Positions 36,335-47,161 of a stretch of DNA of 64,000 nucleotides are shown piece by piece; position 1 is the stretch's first letter; each line of letters opens with the position of its first letter. The notes beneath the pieces are model-generated. The model was not told where the DNA came from. It saw only the letters and a program-made list of their open reading frames with translations, and did not search any database. Location: assembly GCA_019137255.1 (NCBI GenBank), contig WPDH01000272.1, positions 283,565-347,564 of the forward strand. The letters run 5' to 3'. This stretch comes from Corinectria fuckeliana. Lineage: Eukaryota; Ascomycota; Sordariomycetes; Hypocreales; Nectriaceae. The translations under genes and the position numbers were made by a program.

Positions 36335-36899
36335 CTGCTTCGGCCGACAAGGTCAGTACTAAATCAGCTACTACCAGGTCTTTCAAGCTGGTCTACAGTT
36401 AATCGAGTCGAGTCACAGGCGTCCATGCGAAGTCCTCCAACACATTTCGTAGCCAGTCGCCGGCTCTCAACAGCTGCAGAAGTCACTTCTGTTTCTTCAA
36501 TGCCTCCGCTGACGAGGTTTTCAATCCACACCAGCTGCAGCTACAACTAGACCTCTGTTCCTCCTCTTCTTTCACGCACCAAGACGCCGTAGAAGAGGAG
36601 GATCAAGGACAGATGACTATGTACCGGACTGGTAGAAGCGATCTTGCAAGCGCTTCACCCGATGGAGACCCTTTGGAACTGTATCTCTTTGACATTTTAA
36701 TCACCAATATAAGCCCCAACCCTAGCATTCACCTACAGAAAGCCCTTAACTTGAGTTCATATCGCCACTTTCAATCACCTCGGCACCTCTTTATCGTTCT
36801 GCCCTCAGCTGGTCAGCTCACGGCTTTCCTTTAGAGACCTGGCGAGCAAAGCTTTCGACAATATCTGCCCATCACAAGGTCCAAGTACTCTGGAGTCTA

Positions 36900-37691
36900 A
36901 GATGGGAGGTTGAATCGTCATAATGGTAGCGCCGATTCTGCTCCTCCAAGCACCCTAGCTTCGGCTCTCGCCACAATCATCTCACTGTCTTGTCAGGAGA
37001 CCGTCGAAGCATGCTAATTGACGTGGATATCACATTGACAAGCCGCGCGTATGTTGTGCAGCATCCTTTAGCCGAAAGGTCACGATGCACCGGACAGCTT
37101 CCGCAGGTTTGGTTTCCACTATGTGGTTCGTCTCGCACGAGATGATGAATTGCATTCCTTAGACCCAAGAGACGCTCTTTGAGCCGAGCGAGTGGCTCGC
37201 CGCATCCGCCTCGAAGCTGCCCTCAGCACCTCGGCCAACGCATCTCGACAACCAAGAGCCCAGCATCGCCCGAGCTGCTTGATATTTCCGGAAGCAAGAG
37301 ACTATACGTATGGACATACCTCCATACGTGTAACGACAGCGTCACGCCGTCGTCGCCTGTGATCCAGACACCAACGGCCCGAGTGATGCAGGTCCTGGCT
37401 AAGCTGCCCCCGAAGTCATCACTCACTTTCTCCTTACTCGTTATGGGCACGCTGGGTGTCTGGAATGAGGACCATCGACGATTGATACTTGATATGTTGA
37501 CTAGCATGATCGAGGCGAAGCCGTGGATGCCGTCTTCTGCTCTCATGGGCCTGGAGCTGAGACTCATCATAGCATCGAGCTGGTCCACCGGCACAGCATC
37601 GGGGTGGATTCTGCAAATGTGGTCCCTACACGTGGACCTAGAATGGAAGCACTCACTGCAATTGCACGGGCAAGGATATACCTTCAAATGA
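36900..37691 (+). pseudogene. Remnant of a fungal-specific transcription factor
   Basis: On the plus strand LASALATIISLSCQETVEAC then stops, FRRFGFHYVVRLARDDELHS, and further on (37179-37691) an open stretch with RLYVWTYLHTCNDSV and VMQVLAKLPPKSSLTFSLLV then MGTLGVWNEDHRRLILDML. This order matches the middle and C-terminal parts of the regulatory domain found in Zn(II)2Cys6 factors (fungal_trans_2 type). The C-terminus is open, but the upstream parts have several stops, and no zinc-cluster Cys motif was seen. It lies between two other pseudogenes of small-molecule metabolism. The identity is moderately sure; the domain subtype is less so. Confidence 0.55.
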
Positions 37692-38427
37692 TTTTCGACC
37701 TCGTGTAGAACTCACTCATGTTGCCGAGTGAAGTTCCTTTTCGCTGCTGTACACTCTTCTGATCTTAACTTGGACGACGAGGACTTCCGCCAAGAAGTCT
37801 ACGGCGGATTTTTTGTTTTGTTGCTCTACTTGAAGAAGACTTGAGTAATACGTAAGATGGAGTGAGAGTTTTTTGATTGACTTGGAAAGTTTGGGTGTTT
37901 AGATCAGGGCAAATAGACGAGTAAACATAGAATAGTCACATTGAAAACCTTGAGGTAGTTATGATGGCAGGTTATTGCCAGCTACCTGATTTGTCAACGT
38001 CCAGCGCCTTGTTTATCTCTTTTAGACTCGCGCATGATAAGGGACGTGTTGCTTCCCGAGCAACACGACCTTCACCCAGCTTTGAAAAGTAACTTGTCCC
38101 GATTGTTTGAAAGTCGTTGCTGAACAAATTGGGCCATGCCTGTATTGGGTCGCAACGATATTGGACATGCCGCGCTGAACGCAGCACAAGCTTGTTCCCT
38201 TAGTGCCGTCACCGTGCAACTTGGCCTGTAGCCCTGTGTAATCCCCTGTGAAGGTTCTGTTTCTCCCACCATGGCTAGAGTCATTCTCGCCCTATCATTT
38301 GGCTGATAAACGACTCTTCATCCTGGACACAAGATCGTCTCCTCGCCCCCACCACCTAGAGAATCCCAGTCCATCAACGACTGCATTGCCACAAACAATC
38401 ATTTCCGTCTTCGCTTGCAGCTTGCAA

Positions 38428-38935
38428 TGTCCCTCTGTCTTGCCGCATCTTTGCTGACTCACGTCATCCCAAGGTTTCTTCCTACGACCTGGTCTAACAT
38501 TGCTTTCGCCTGGCTGCCCGGCACACCCATGGACGCCTTCCTCCTAAGCGACCGAGAGAAGCACCACGCGGTCCATCGCCTCGCTGCCAACTAGACCGGA
38601 ATCTTCAGCCATACCTGGAATGGTCACGAGCTAAAGAGGCTACTCCGGACCTTGTGCTGTTGTGATTTGGGCTGACATAGGCAAACACGGCAGGCTACAC
38701 TAAGAAGACGGTCGTTTTTGGCATCTTGTACATTGGCTATGCCGTGGACAGCATCATTGGTCCTCAGACCTTCCGGTTTATCCAAGTACCGGCCTATGTC
38801 GGCGGTACTGTCTCTCTGATTATCTGCTACTGTGTCTGTATTCCTATCATGGGGGTTAACTAGGCATTTACGGTGTGGATATACTTGTCGTCCTCTAGAT
38901 TGTCGACTGTTCCTTCTGGAATCGGGCCTAACAAT
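38428..38935 (+). pseudogene. Remnant of a Dal5/allantoate-type MFS permease
   Basis: The C-terminal half of an anion:cation symporter is legible. FAWLPGTPMDAFLLSDREKH and AVHRLAAN precede a TAG and TGIFSHTWNGHELK. Later NTAGYTKKTVVFGILYIGYA and IIGPQTFRFIQVPAYVGGTV lead to a last membrane span ending at a TAA (38861-38863 region). The motifs correspond to the central loop (P..A.FLS.REK), the NTAG..KK start of TM9-10 and the NIIGPQTF segment of the Dal5 family, which imports allantoate, nicotinate and similar acids. The first half is absent. The AAN-stop site is explained by a CAG-to-TAG change. The fragment ends about 50-120 bp from the initiator tRNA gene on the other strand. Confidence 0.75.
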
Positions 38936-39009
38936 AAGAAAAAAGAGCAAAAAAGAGAATCGTCTCGTCAGAGAGGTATGCTTAGCAATTGCACGTTTCG
39001 ATCGTGCGA

Positions 39010-39069
39010 CTAAGACTGAAGTTAGTTACTGCTGAGGGTCGATGTATCAGAGGTGAACGTGAGACGTAC
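39010..39069 (-). other. Spliceosomal-type intron 2 in tRNA-iMet (46/47)
   Basis: 60 bp; begins GTACGT, has AACTAAC with the branch A 12 nt before the end, and ends TTAG. It sits in the variable loop. There is no run of four T. Confidence 0.8.
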
Positions 39070-39089
39070 CCTCCGGGTTATGAGCCCGG

Positions 39090-39144
39090 CTAGGACAAGT
39101 TAGCATTGAATTCGAATCTAATAAAGGGACGAGCATGTACATAC
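39090..39144 (-). other. Spliceosomal-type intron 1 in tRNA-iMet (26/27)
   Basis: 55 bp; begins GTATGT, has TGCTAAC with the branch A 10 nt before the end, and ends CTAG. There is no run of four T. Confidence 0.8.
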
Positions 39145-39169
39145 CGCGCTTCCACTGCGCCAAATTGCT

Positions 39170-42100
39170 TTCTTGGGTGGATTTCCAGCCGCTAAAGCTC
39201 CATTATCAGTATGCGTGCTCTGCCCTAGCCCTCAGTGGGTCCCAGTCTGTCTGTGTCCGTCAGAACTGTCTCATAAAATGTCCCGCGAAGATTGACGTTG
39301 CTTTTGGTCTGCTGCTATTGAGCTGGTAATGGCTAGGTTGGACCTTTCAATACCGGGGCGGTTTCAACTGCCTACAGAAACAACAATCAGTGATGAACCT
39401 CAAGTGTCTCCCCGCTCGTCAATCATGACGCTCATTTTTCTTTACGCCTGAGAAACTAAAATATTCCCTAAATGCGACAATCTTCCAGCTCGCCGGAATG
39501 AACATGGTAAACAGGCTTTTGCTCAAGCCAGTGTTGGCGCCTATAACAATTCATGGATGCGTATTCCCGGTAACCTACCATGCCCTACCTCCAAACACTT
39601 AAGTGGCAATGCAATGCCGAACTCCAGCCCGGAGTGGATTTATCGGCGTCAGTGCCATAGATCCGAATTCTCGAGAAATATGCTTTCAGGAAGGTTGTCC
39701 TAACTCATATCGCCACGCTTAAACGATGAGGACTGACGCTGGTTTGAAAGGAGGCAGACATTGCTTCCATCATTTCAGCCTTGACCAGATCGGAGATGCA
39801 GATCTACGACGTGGTTGCTGGGGTCCGGCACTTGATGGCTCCGGCGAGGGATGTTTACCTGCCTTGGTTCAAAGAACATGTTCTCTGCTAATGTATTCGG
39901 GCGTTTCATGGGCGTTTGCAGCGCTCACTGGAGATATCTCGCTAGGTGGACGGTTTTCCTACGACATTGATAATGACTTTATAAACACCCGTTTCAGACA
40001 GGAGCCCTAGTCTATCAGCATGCGTGGATGCGCGCGATGTAGCAATATGAGCTTTAGCACTGCATCCCAAGCACTTGATGAGCTTTTAATCGTTCTGTAC
40101 ACCTTGATGTAGCAAGGCAGACGTTCTCACAGAGGAATTAGTGAGAGTACTATGCATGCTTCTAGTCAAGCAACTCTTCATTAACAGAGTCAACCTGACC
40201 AATGGGTAGAATGGCGGTATCTGCCGAATATTCCTCCTTCAAACAGTGCAGTCCACAAGCCTGAAGAAAACAACAGTCCCCCTGCCAACCGTCGTGCCCC
40301 TGTCTAATGCCAGCTTTTAACCTCCGTCACGTGGGCATTCTCAAAGGAGTCTAGCGGCACCTCGCTTCAAAGTCCATAAAAGCAGCTTCTCGTCCACTGC
40401 AGAAAAAAAGTTTCTCTTCTCTCCCTACATCAGTTAGGGTTAATACTTCACCATGTGTTTTATTAATTCAACGGCGGCTCCGCATTGCGGCTTGCTGAGG
40501 GTTGTCCTCCTCTCCTTGGGCTTTCCTCCGTTCCCGGCCTCCCAGAGTAACGAGAACACCTTTCCTACCAGCCGCTAACAATCTTCGGGGTTTTTGACTG
40601 TGGGGTGGTCTCGACATTTCCTTTACGCACTTGTCTTTAGAGTAAGATATTCTGTGTGTATGTGTAAGGTTCAACTCGGGATCTAGGCTCCCAGCTGTTG
40701 ACTGCCTGGCCTCCTTGCCTCCTGGCCTTTCTTTAAAGAACGATGTCGGTCAGCAGTGTTGTAGTAAGCACGTCGCATTGCATAACGTGGATTCTTCTCG
40801 CTCATCTAACGAAGAGGAGAGAAAAACGTCCTGCCGTAGCTGTTGTGCAACTTTGCATCTATTTCGGCCTGGATCCCCAGCGAAGAAGATACTCAGCCTT
40901 GTACCGTGGTCTATTAGAGTCGCATGGAAACTTTCTACCCTTACAAACGTACTTCCAACTTGAATATAAACGTTGAGCCCAAACCTCAATTGTACACAAA
41001 CATTTCTCTTGATGAGATGAGGCCAATACTGAATGTAAATATCTCCATCGTGCCAGGGGCCAGTTGCCTTTCTCGTCCATTCTAACAGTGGTCTGGTATC
41101 AATATTGCCTTTAAGTCAGGCTACTCAGGCCCTTTCTACCGTATTCTTCGCCTTAACAGAGTCCTGGTGTCCTGATACACTAGCTAATATAATCAAGAGG
41201 ACAAGATGAGAAATTGAGAGTGAAAATCAGTGGGCAAGCAATATACAACTGTAGTAGACGTGCAACATGGCATGTTTAACAGCCTGGAAAGCACGACTCT
41301 TGCTGTGTAGACATATGGCATGCTCTTTATTAACTTTATTAATACAAGCGTTTCCCAGTAAGTAATCTTTTAAATGCCCTTGGTAAATCTCAGTATAACT
41401 GCCATTATTAGACATATTTCGCTAAGAGGTTTTTTTGGAATGTCTGGTAGTAGCTCAGCCTACAAGCAACGGGTTTAAAAAGAGTATAATACACGAAAAC
41501 ATGTGCCAGGCAAGCTCTGTAGTAAACTTAATTATGTAGCCTAGTGACGGACGAGAGGATATCTCGAATATGCCAGTATCAACACTGACCAGGCTCAACA
41601 TCAAGGCAGAGGGCGGCCACCAAGCGCTCGCTATCCAGCCATCACTAGCTATGGCTGGAACATCGCCACGTCTGAAAGCAACAAGTCAAATGTATAAGTT
41701 ATCAAGCACTGAGCGGTAGGTGACACGGCACCACTGACCGGGAATCCACCGCATCTATCGCCGGCTGACCCGACTCGGCCAAATGATTCGTAACGCCGAG
41801 CCAGATATTCTCTCAGCCTTTCTAGAAAATCATCATCGAACAGCCTGCAGCGCCCTACTAGGCCTAACACTGCCGAAGTTCCGAGCATGCCCTGACGGAA
41901 AACCGGGGCTGAGGGGAATACGACGGACATTAGGCGAAGTGTTTATTCCCGTCATGCTAGCTCGGACCATTGCACCTATTACACTAGCTTCTGACTTCCT
42001 AAGCCAAGTGCCAAATCGCCTCCCTTCAGGCCTTTGAAAAACTGGGAGAAAGACACCGGATTGTGATTAGTAAATTGGTGGGACATTTCAGTTGACTCCC

Positions 42101-42421
42101 TCGGCATACAAGAAAGCTGAAAGTCTATGATGAGTGGAAGGGCATTAGGGAACCTGTCAACCAGATATCATGGCACGCACTCATAACTTATTAAACCAAC
42201 TATGCAAAAGCGGAAGCACTTTCTTCAGTGCATAGTGGAGCCATAAACCTTCAACCTAACTCATCAGCCTACCTGCATTGAAACCTGCTTGGAAGCTTCC
42301 TTGCACTTTTTCTGCATGGCGAAGTTCCATTCATTCAACAATTTGCCTGACTCACCTTGTTGTTAGGTAAACTTGTACAGACTGTAATGCAAGGTTCTAT
42401 ATCTTGTAATGGGTATCTAAG
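39170..42421. other. Gene-poor intergenic region
   Basis: No convincing gene in 3.2 kb. Short ORFs such as 40453-40580 (+), 40468-40674 (-) and 41783-42037 (+) have no domain or splice support. Parts (41200-41540) are AT-richer. It may contain further relics too decayed to read. Confidence 0.4.
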
Positions 42422-44311
42422 TTAATCATACACTGATCCTTTGGACCACTTCGACCCCGCCCTAATCTGCTTCCCAAAAGTATAAAATATAAAAGGAACA
42501 GGAATCAACAGCGCCGCAAACCCTCCGGTGATGCTCGATCCCGGCCCCACGCCGATATTATGGAACAGCGGCCCTACCACCAACGGAAAGGCACCTGCGA
42601 AACAAGACCGCAGAAACGTGTTGGCCGCAACTGCCGAAGCCGCGTATAGCTGGAACGTGTCTACAAGGTAGTTGAGGGCGGCCTGGAAGATGGTGAAGAA
42701 GCCCGTTCCCAGCATGACGAGGCCGATGCAGGGAGCGATCCAGTGAATCTCAGGCTGGGCCGTCCAGCCGACGAGGAACTGGCCGCCGCTGAACAGGACT
42801 GAACCCACCATCATCGGCGGAAGACGCTTCTCGGGAACGGCACGGTCTCCCGCAGCGTGGTAGGCCTTGTTGTACAACAGCTGGTTGTAAACGTTTGCGC
42901 TACAGCCCAGAATGGCTCCGATCAGGATGCACAGAAACGGCAGCGTCGATACGAAGGAATTCCAACCCCGGATCTCCCCGAAGATGATGGGGATGGCTCC
43001 CAACTGCATGTACAGTATTCCGTAACAGAAACTCGCATACAACGCTACCAGGAAACATATGGGCGTACACAGAAGCTGAATTGGACGCAGCAGAAACTTC
43101 TGAGCCATCTGCGCCAAGTTGACGTCCCACTCCTCGAACTGCGCGTGCAGCGCCCAGTTGCCCGTGTCGTGTCGGAGGCGGCGGGCCTTGTACACGAGGA
43201 GCTTGGGAGGGTAGGACTCGTCGATGAAGATGATGGCGAAGACCAGGACGACGGCTTGGAGGATGCCTGTGAGATACTCGGTCCAGCGCCAGCCGAGGGA
43301 CGGTTGCTGGACGAGAGCTGCAGAGACAATGGGACCTACAGAGCACAAGGATCAGTTTTAGAAGAGTATAGGCGAGGGGAGAAAGTGCTCACCAAGTACA
43401 GGCCCGCCAACAACAGCCATCGCATATCCAGCCATGGCAATGCCCCGCCAGGCAGGCGAGAACAAATCGCCAAGCACGCCGCCAGTATTCGTCACGGGCG
43501 CAGAGGCAAAGAAGGCACCGAAGAACCGGGTTATCATTATCGTCTGGAGGTCCTTCGCCGTAGCCGTGCCGAAGCTGAAGCAGATGGCTATTGACATGGG
43601 GACAAAGACGGCCAACCGCCGGCCGTAGACCTCGCTCAGCGGCGCCCAGAGCAGCGGGCCGAGCCCAAAGCCGAACAGATACAGCGTCGTCCCCAGCGTT
43701 GCGACCTGCGTGCCGACGTGGTACTGCTTGGCGATCTGGACTGTGCCGGCCGAGTACGCCGACGAAGCCCATGTTGCCGTCATGGTGACGAGGCCGTAGA
43801 GCAGCGTCGTCGTCACCTTCTTCTTGGTGGGCCAGTTCAGAGGCCGGTAGGGGTCTTCGGGGCCTTCAAAGTCCACGAGCTGGTCTTGCGTGGTGGGCAC
43901 GTGGGCAAGAGGATGAGAGAAGACGGGGATGGGGCGAGAACGAATCCGCGAGACGAGGGATTCGCGATGTGAGAGGGTGCGTGCCAAGCCTGTCGACGCA
44001 GCGGCAGTCTGCGCTCGCGGTCTGCTCCTGCTTCTGCTTGCGGTGTAGGATCTCATCTCGCTGAGCGTGGGGCGGTGGCCATCGTAGTCCTCTGAGTCTT
44101 CCATCTCAGTCTCCGGCAACGAGGAGACCTGGGAGGAGCTGTCGCTGTGGTGGCCGCTGCGCCCGCGAGACAAGGCAGGGCTCTGTGCGATGGCCATTCT
44201 TTCAGTCGCTCGTGAGTTGAAGATGGCTGTGAAGTTGTGGTTGTAGTTGTGGCTCTCTCTTACCACGGCTATCCCGGAAAAGTTGGTTGGCTGTGGAGTG
44301 TAGTTTGACAA
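42422..44311 (-). CDS. MFS multidrug/polyamine exporter, DHA1 (FLU1/TPO-like)
   Basis: Exon 1 (44311-43393) and exon 2 (43335-42422), with a 57-bp intron (43392-43336, GTGAGC to TGTAG) in phase 1, encode 610 residues. Splicing rebuilds GGPVLGPIVSAALV, the antiporter motif C of DHA1 proteins. A cytosolic N-terminus of about 150 residues rich in Ser/Arg precedes VDFEGPEDPYRPLNWPTKKK, the classic entry of fungal DHA1 carriers. Twelve membrane spans follow, with LSEVYGRRLAVFVP (loop 2-3 motif A) and a large central loop. The protein should export small organic molecules such as drugs or polyamines by proton antiport at the plasma membrane. The start could also be an internal Met (MAIAQSP, codon 38). 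No biosynthetic cluster is evident nearby. Confidence 0.92.
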
Positions 44312-45371
44312 GTTGACGTCATGTTGAATTGAGCTCGGTGATATGTGATGGCATGCCGAGATGCGCTAGACGACGGAAATAACGGCACGGGTGGTCCATA
44401 TTAAAGGGTCGCTTAGGCGATGATCCATCGGCTAATTATCTAGTGATGGGAGCTAATTAATGACTCGCTTAGTGTGTTTGTCAAGACTCAAAAGACGAGC
44501 GGTTGCCGGTATGTCGGAAAGGCGATTCCACAGAAGGCAACTTGTTTATAGATGCTGTGTCTGCATAGGGAACGAAGGAGTGAGGTTGATGATATCTTTG
44601 CCAGGGCTGGAAGCAATTCCCATTGCGATTGGTCATGTCCAAATAGTACCAGTGCTCTTCGCTGTGAATACTTGCAGAGACTCGCGGCTGAACCCATTGG
44701 GAGTGCATTAAGAAAAGGCGATGACGCGCTGGTCATGAAGGAGAGTATTGATAGAAAATTGTTTTAGAACGTTGGCCTGGAAATGGATAACCTACTCGTC
44801 AAGCTAGAGGAGCACACTAACAAAGTCAAGCGTTCTGCTTCTAGCGTTGGAGTTTGCACTGGATCCTATCATGCTTTCAATAAAAAGTCTTGATCATGGA
44901 CCCGATTTGGGTTGCAACCTATTGTTTGCTATCCAGGTGGCCAGGGTTGAAACCTCATTCGCAGCTGTGTCGGTTCTCCGGGTGAATAGCATCCCTTAGC
45001 ATTGGCGCGTTCTAGCTCTTTTCCCTATTAGTCGGAACCGCAGGCTCGTATACTATCAACACATCCCCCTTGATGGCGTTTCGTGCGTTTTCAAGGGGTC
45101 TCCTCACTCAGAGCAGAGAGCAAACACCGGACTGCCTCCCGCGCGACATTTGGTATTGCAGTTGACCGCAGGCAGGCAACTAATCCTTCTGCATTGCACT
45201 GTACGCAACTACTGGTGCGGTGGACCAACAGGCCAGCTCAAAAAGGCAAGGGCCGAAATTGCAGGGGCTGCCATGAATCCTTCGCTGCGCCGCAGCCCAG
45301 AAATTAGAACCATCTCAGTTCTCCCTCAACTCCTCACTGCTTACCATCTCAACCTTCCATGTCACAGCAAG
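44312..45371. other. Intergenic, divergent promoters
   Basis: It separates the exporter and WSC genes, which point away from each other. No other gene is seen. ORFs at 44460-44770 lack features. Confidence 0.4.
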
Positions 45372-45998
45372 ATGGCGGCATTCACCTTCATTTACACCGC
45401 GTTCCTCTTCTGGGCGACTCTCGTGGCCGCCAGGACTCCCGGGAGCATCGAACAGCCAGACCAGCGGCCCGCAACGATCCCGGTACCGAACCAACTCACC
45501 TCACACGGCTGCTTCGGAGCGCTTTCGGCTACTGCGAACACTGCGCTGGAGAAATGGGTTTCTTCGGGCTCGTGCTCTCGGCGCTGTCATGCCGAGGAGA
45601 AGGCAGTCATGATAATGCACGAGCGACGGTGTTTCTGCGCCGACACTTACCCGCCTCGCCTCTCCCTGATCGACGACGGCCGATGCAACTTTCCGTGTCC
45701 TGGGTATCCCTTTCAAGCGTGTGGTGGTACAGGGGCCTACAGTGTCTTCAACATGGGCCTGCGGGTGGACGTCGAGTATGACGACGACGCCGCCAACATC
45801 GGACAGCCTTCTTCTTGTCCTGATGATTCGGTCTTGACTCAAATCCACGACGCCGTCCATAAATTCGAAACATGGAGTGATAAGTTGTTCAATAAGATTC
45901 AAGCTGTCTTAGACAAGTACATTAGACTTCCCGAATCAGACCAAACCAAGAAGCCAAGCGGGGAATCGGAGGTGATGCAGGAAGTGGTCGATCTTTAG
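45372..45998 (+). CDS. Secreted WSC-domain protein
   Basis: Single exon, 208 residues from ATG 45372. That start is chosen because it opens directly into a signal peptide (MAAFTFIYTAFLFWATLVAA), whereas the longer frame upstream does not look coding. The WSC domain (about 45-130) shows eight Cys in the family pattern: GCFGALSA, SGSCSRRC, ERRCFCADTYPP, DDGRCNFPCPGY, QACGGTGAYSVFNMG. After an acidic stretch (VEYDDDAAN) the C-terminal 60 residues are predicted helical (IHDAVHKFETWSDKLFNKIQ). WSC domains bind carbohydrate and sense or decorate the cell wall. There is no transmembrane span or GPI signal, so this is a secreted rather than a sensor form. Confidence 0.85.
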   Translation: MAAFTFIYTAFLFWATLVAARTPGSIEQPDQRPATIPVPNQLTSHGCFGALSATANTALEKWVSSGSCSRRCHAEEKAVMIMHERRCFCADTYPPRLSLIDDGRCNFPCPGYPFQACGGTGAYSVFNMGLRVDVEYDDDAANIGQPSSCPDDSVLTQIHDAVHKFETWSDKLFNKIQAVLDKYIRLPESDQTKKPSGESEVMQEVVDL

Positions 45999-47009
45999 TC
46001 TCGGAGGTATAGGTCATCACACGAATGGGCCACGTTGAGACAGTTATTGAACAGTTGCTAGGGTTTAAGTGTTGCGATTAAAATCACATGCGAGTTTGTG
46101 ATTTCATATCGATGTCTTTGTGATGGCGCATGGCATTTTCCCGTCCCCAAAGAACTGACAGCTAGAGAGTCAGCAACCAGACCGAGTAGCTCAGGATAAC
46201 AGTCCAAGTATTTCACATGGCATCCACGAATTGTTTGATCTGATGGCTGTTGTTAATGCTGGAAGACTTGGCAGTGTAGCCAGGAACCGTAAAAGGAGTA
46301 GTAACGTTTAGTATATCGCCATTCTTACCATGGATGGTGAATCCCGGGACCGCCCTTTTCTCATTTCTTTTTCCTTAGATGATTTCCTCCGCCACTACCG
46401 CCTGTCCCGTGGGTGCTAAAATCCCCAGCCCTTCAGATAGCGGCGATGAACAAGATAAAATAGTCGCTTGAAGGGAAGTGGAAAATAACGATACGCAGTG
46501 GAAAGATTGCTGCAGGTGGCACCACAGGTCAGGCCAGCTCTGAGCATTAGTGCAACATATGAAGGGATAATAAAAGCAAGGCCTCAAATCGCAGGTGCTT
46601 AATTGCAGCATCGCTCACTGAGGCTATTAATTGGTTCGTTTATCTGTCTGTACTTGGCGCGCGAGGCAATCGTCTTTCACCTGAGTTCGCTCACTGACAG
46701 CTTGGTCAAGTGCGCCCAGTCTAGTCAATCTTCAATACCTACAAAGAAACGTGGAAATCTAGCTTCCAATACATCAGGGCTCTAAATACTTGTCATGCTC
46801 TTAGATGAGCACTTCCTTTAGATTTCGCGCTATCCGTTGACCTCCGGAAACCAGCTCATCAGACACTCACCTCTAGTCTCGTTCATCTCCAGTCACCGTC
46901 CCTTGCACCCAGCGAATTGCGCCCGTCATGCAGCCGACCTGAGCAATTAAAGCCGACATCAGGTCCCGGCTGCTCAAGTCAGTCTCTTGCAGCCTGATTT
47001 CCCACCAGC
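45999..47009. other. Intergenic
   Basis: No gene is recognised. The last about 100 bases are the 5' flank of the tRNA-Pro gene. Confidence 0.4.
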
Positions 47010-47029
47010 GGCCTGGTGGTCTAGTGGTA

Positions 47030-47083
47030 GTACGTCCAGCAACCCTGCGAGAGCTTCCGACCCCCAACTAACCGTCTCTGTAG
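47030..47083 (+). other. Spliceosomal-type intron in tRNA-Pro (21/22)
   Basis: 54 bp; begins GTACGT, has AACTAAC with the branch A 12 nt before the end, and ends TGTAG. There is no run of four T. Confidence 0.8.
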
Positions 47084-47099
47084 TGATTGATGCTTCGGG

Positions 47100-47125
47100 A
47101 GAGATCCCAGTTCTCATAGAGAAAA
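47100..47125 (+). other. Classic tRNA intron in tRNA-Pro (37/38)
   Basis: 26 nt inserted after position 37. It can pair part of itself (GATCCC) with the anticodon side (GGGA), as tRNA introns do. It lacks GT...AG ends. The exact ends may shift by a base. Confidence 0.8.
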
Positions 47126-47161
47126 TGTGTCAGGTCCCGGGTTCAAACCCCGGCCAGGCCC

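Larger units (their letters stand above)
38983..39169 (-). tRNA. Initiator tRNA-Met (CAT) split by two mRNA-type introns
   Basis: Exons are 39169-39145 (positions 1-26), 39089-39070 (27-46, only 20 nt) and 39009-38983 (47-73). Joined, they form a 72-nt cloverleaf: acceptor AGCAATT/AATTGCT, D stem GCGC/GCGC, anticodon stem CCGGG/CCCGG with loop CTCATAA, T stem GCACG/CGTGC with loop ATCGAAA, and A73. The A1-U72 pair, the three G-C pairs at 29-31/39-41 and A54/A60 are hallmarks of eukaryotic initiators. Each of the two inserts has a consensus donor, a CTAAC branch and an AG. The A box (TGGCGCAGTGG) is intact in exon 1 and the B box in exon 3. A T6 Pol III terminator lies at 38954-38949. Read without splicing the gene looks like a broken tRNA, so tRNA finders may miss it. 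Confidence 0.9.
47010..47161 (+). tRNA. tRNA-Pro (CGG) with an mRNA-type intron and a classic 37/38 intron
   Basis: Exons: 47010-47029 (positions 1-21), 47084-47099 (22-37) and 47126-47161 (38-73). Joined they give acceptor GGCCTGG/CCAGGCC, D loop AGTGGTA then TGAT, anticodon stem GATGC/GTGTC with loop TTCGGGT, T stem CCGGG/CCCGG with loop TTCAAAC, and C73, as expected for eukaryotic tRNA-Pro. The restored GGTCTAGTGGTATGATT is the usual 5' half of tRNA-Pro. The first insert has mRNA-intron signals. The second, 26 nt after position 37, sits where the tRNA endonuclease normally cuts. A and B boxes are intact. A T6 terminator lies at 47165-47170. Confidence 0.9.

Noticed and set aside
36191..36550. 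119-codon plus-strand ORF
   Set aside because: It is antisense to the 5-oxoprolinase remnant, whose minus-strand motifs explain the sequence.
39074..39089. Isolated Met anticodon arm looking like a pseudo-tRNA fragment
   Set aside because: At first no T arm or acceptor stem could be found around it. They appear once two GT-AG inserts are removed, so it is the middle exon of a full gene.
40453..40674. Short ORFs on both strands (one Lys/Arg-rich)
   Set aside because: Under 70 codons, mutually antisense and without a recognisable family.
45150..45371. Longer start for the WSC protein (282 codons)
   Set aside because: The extra N-terminus has no coding character, and the downstream ATG opens a proper signal peptide.
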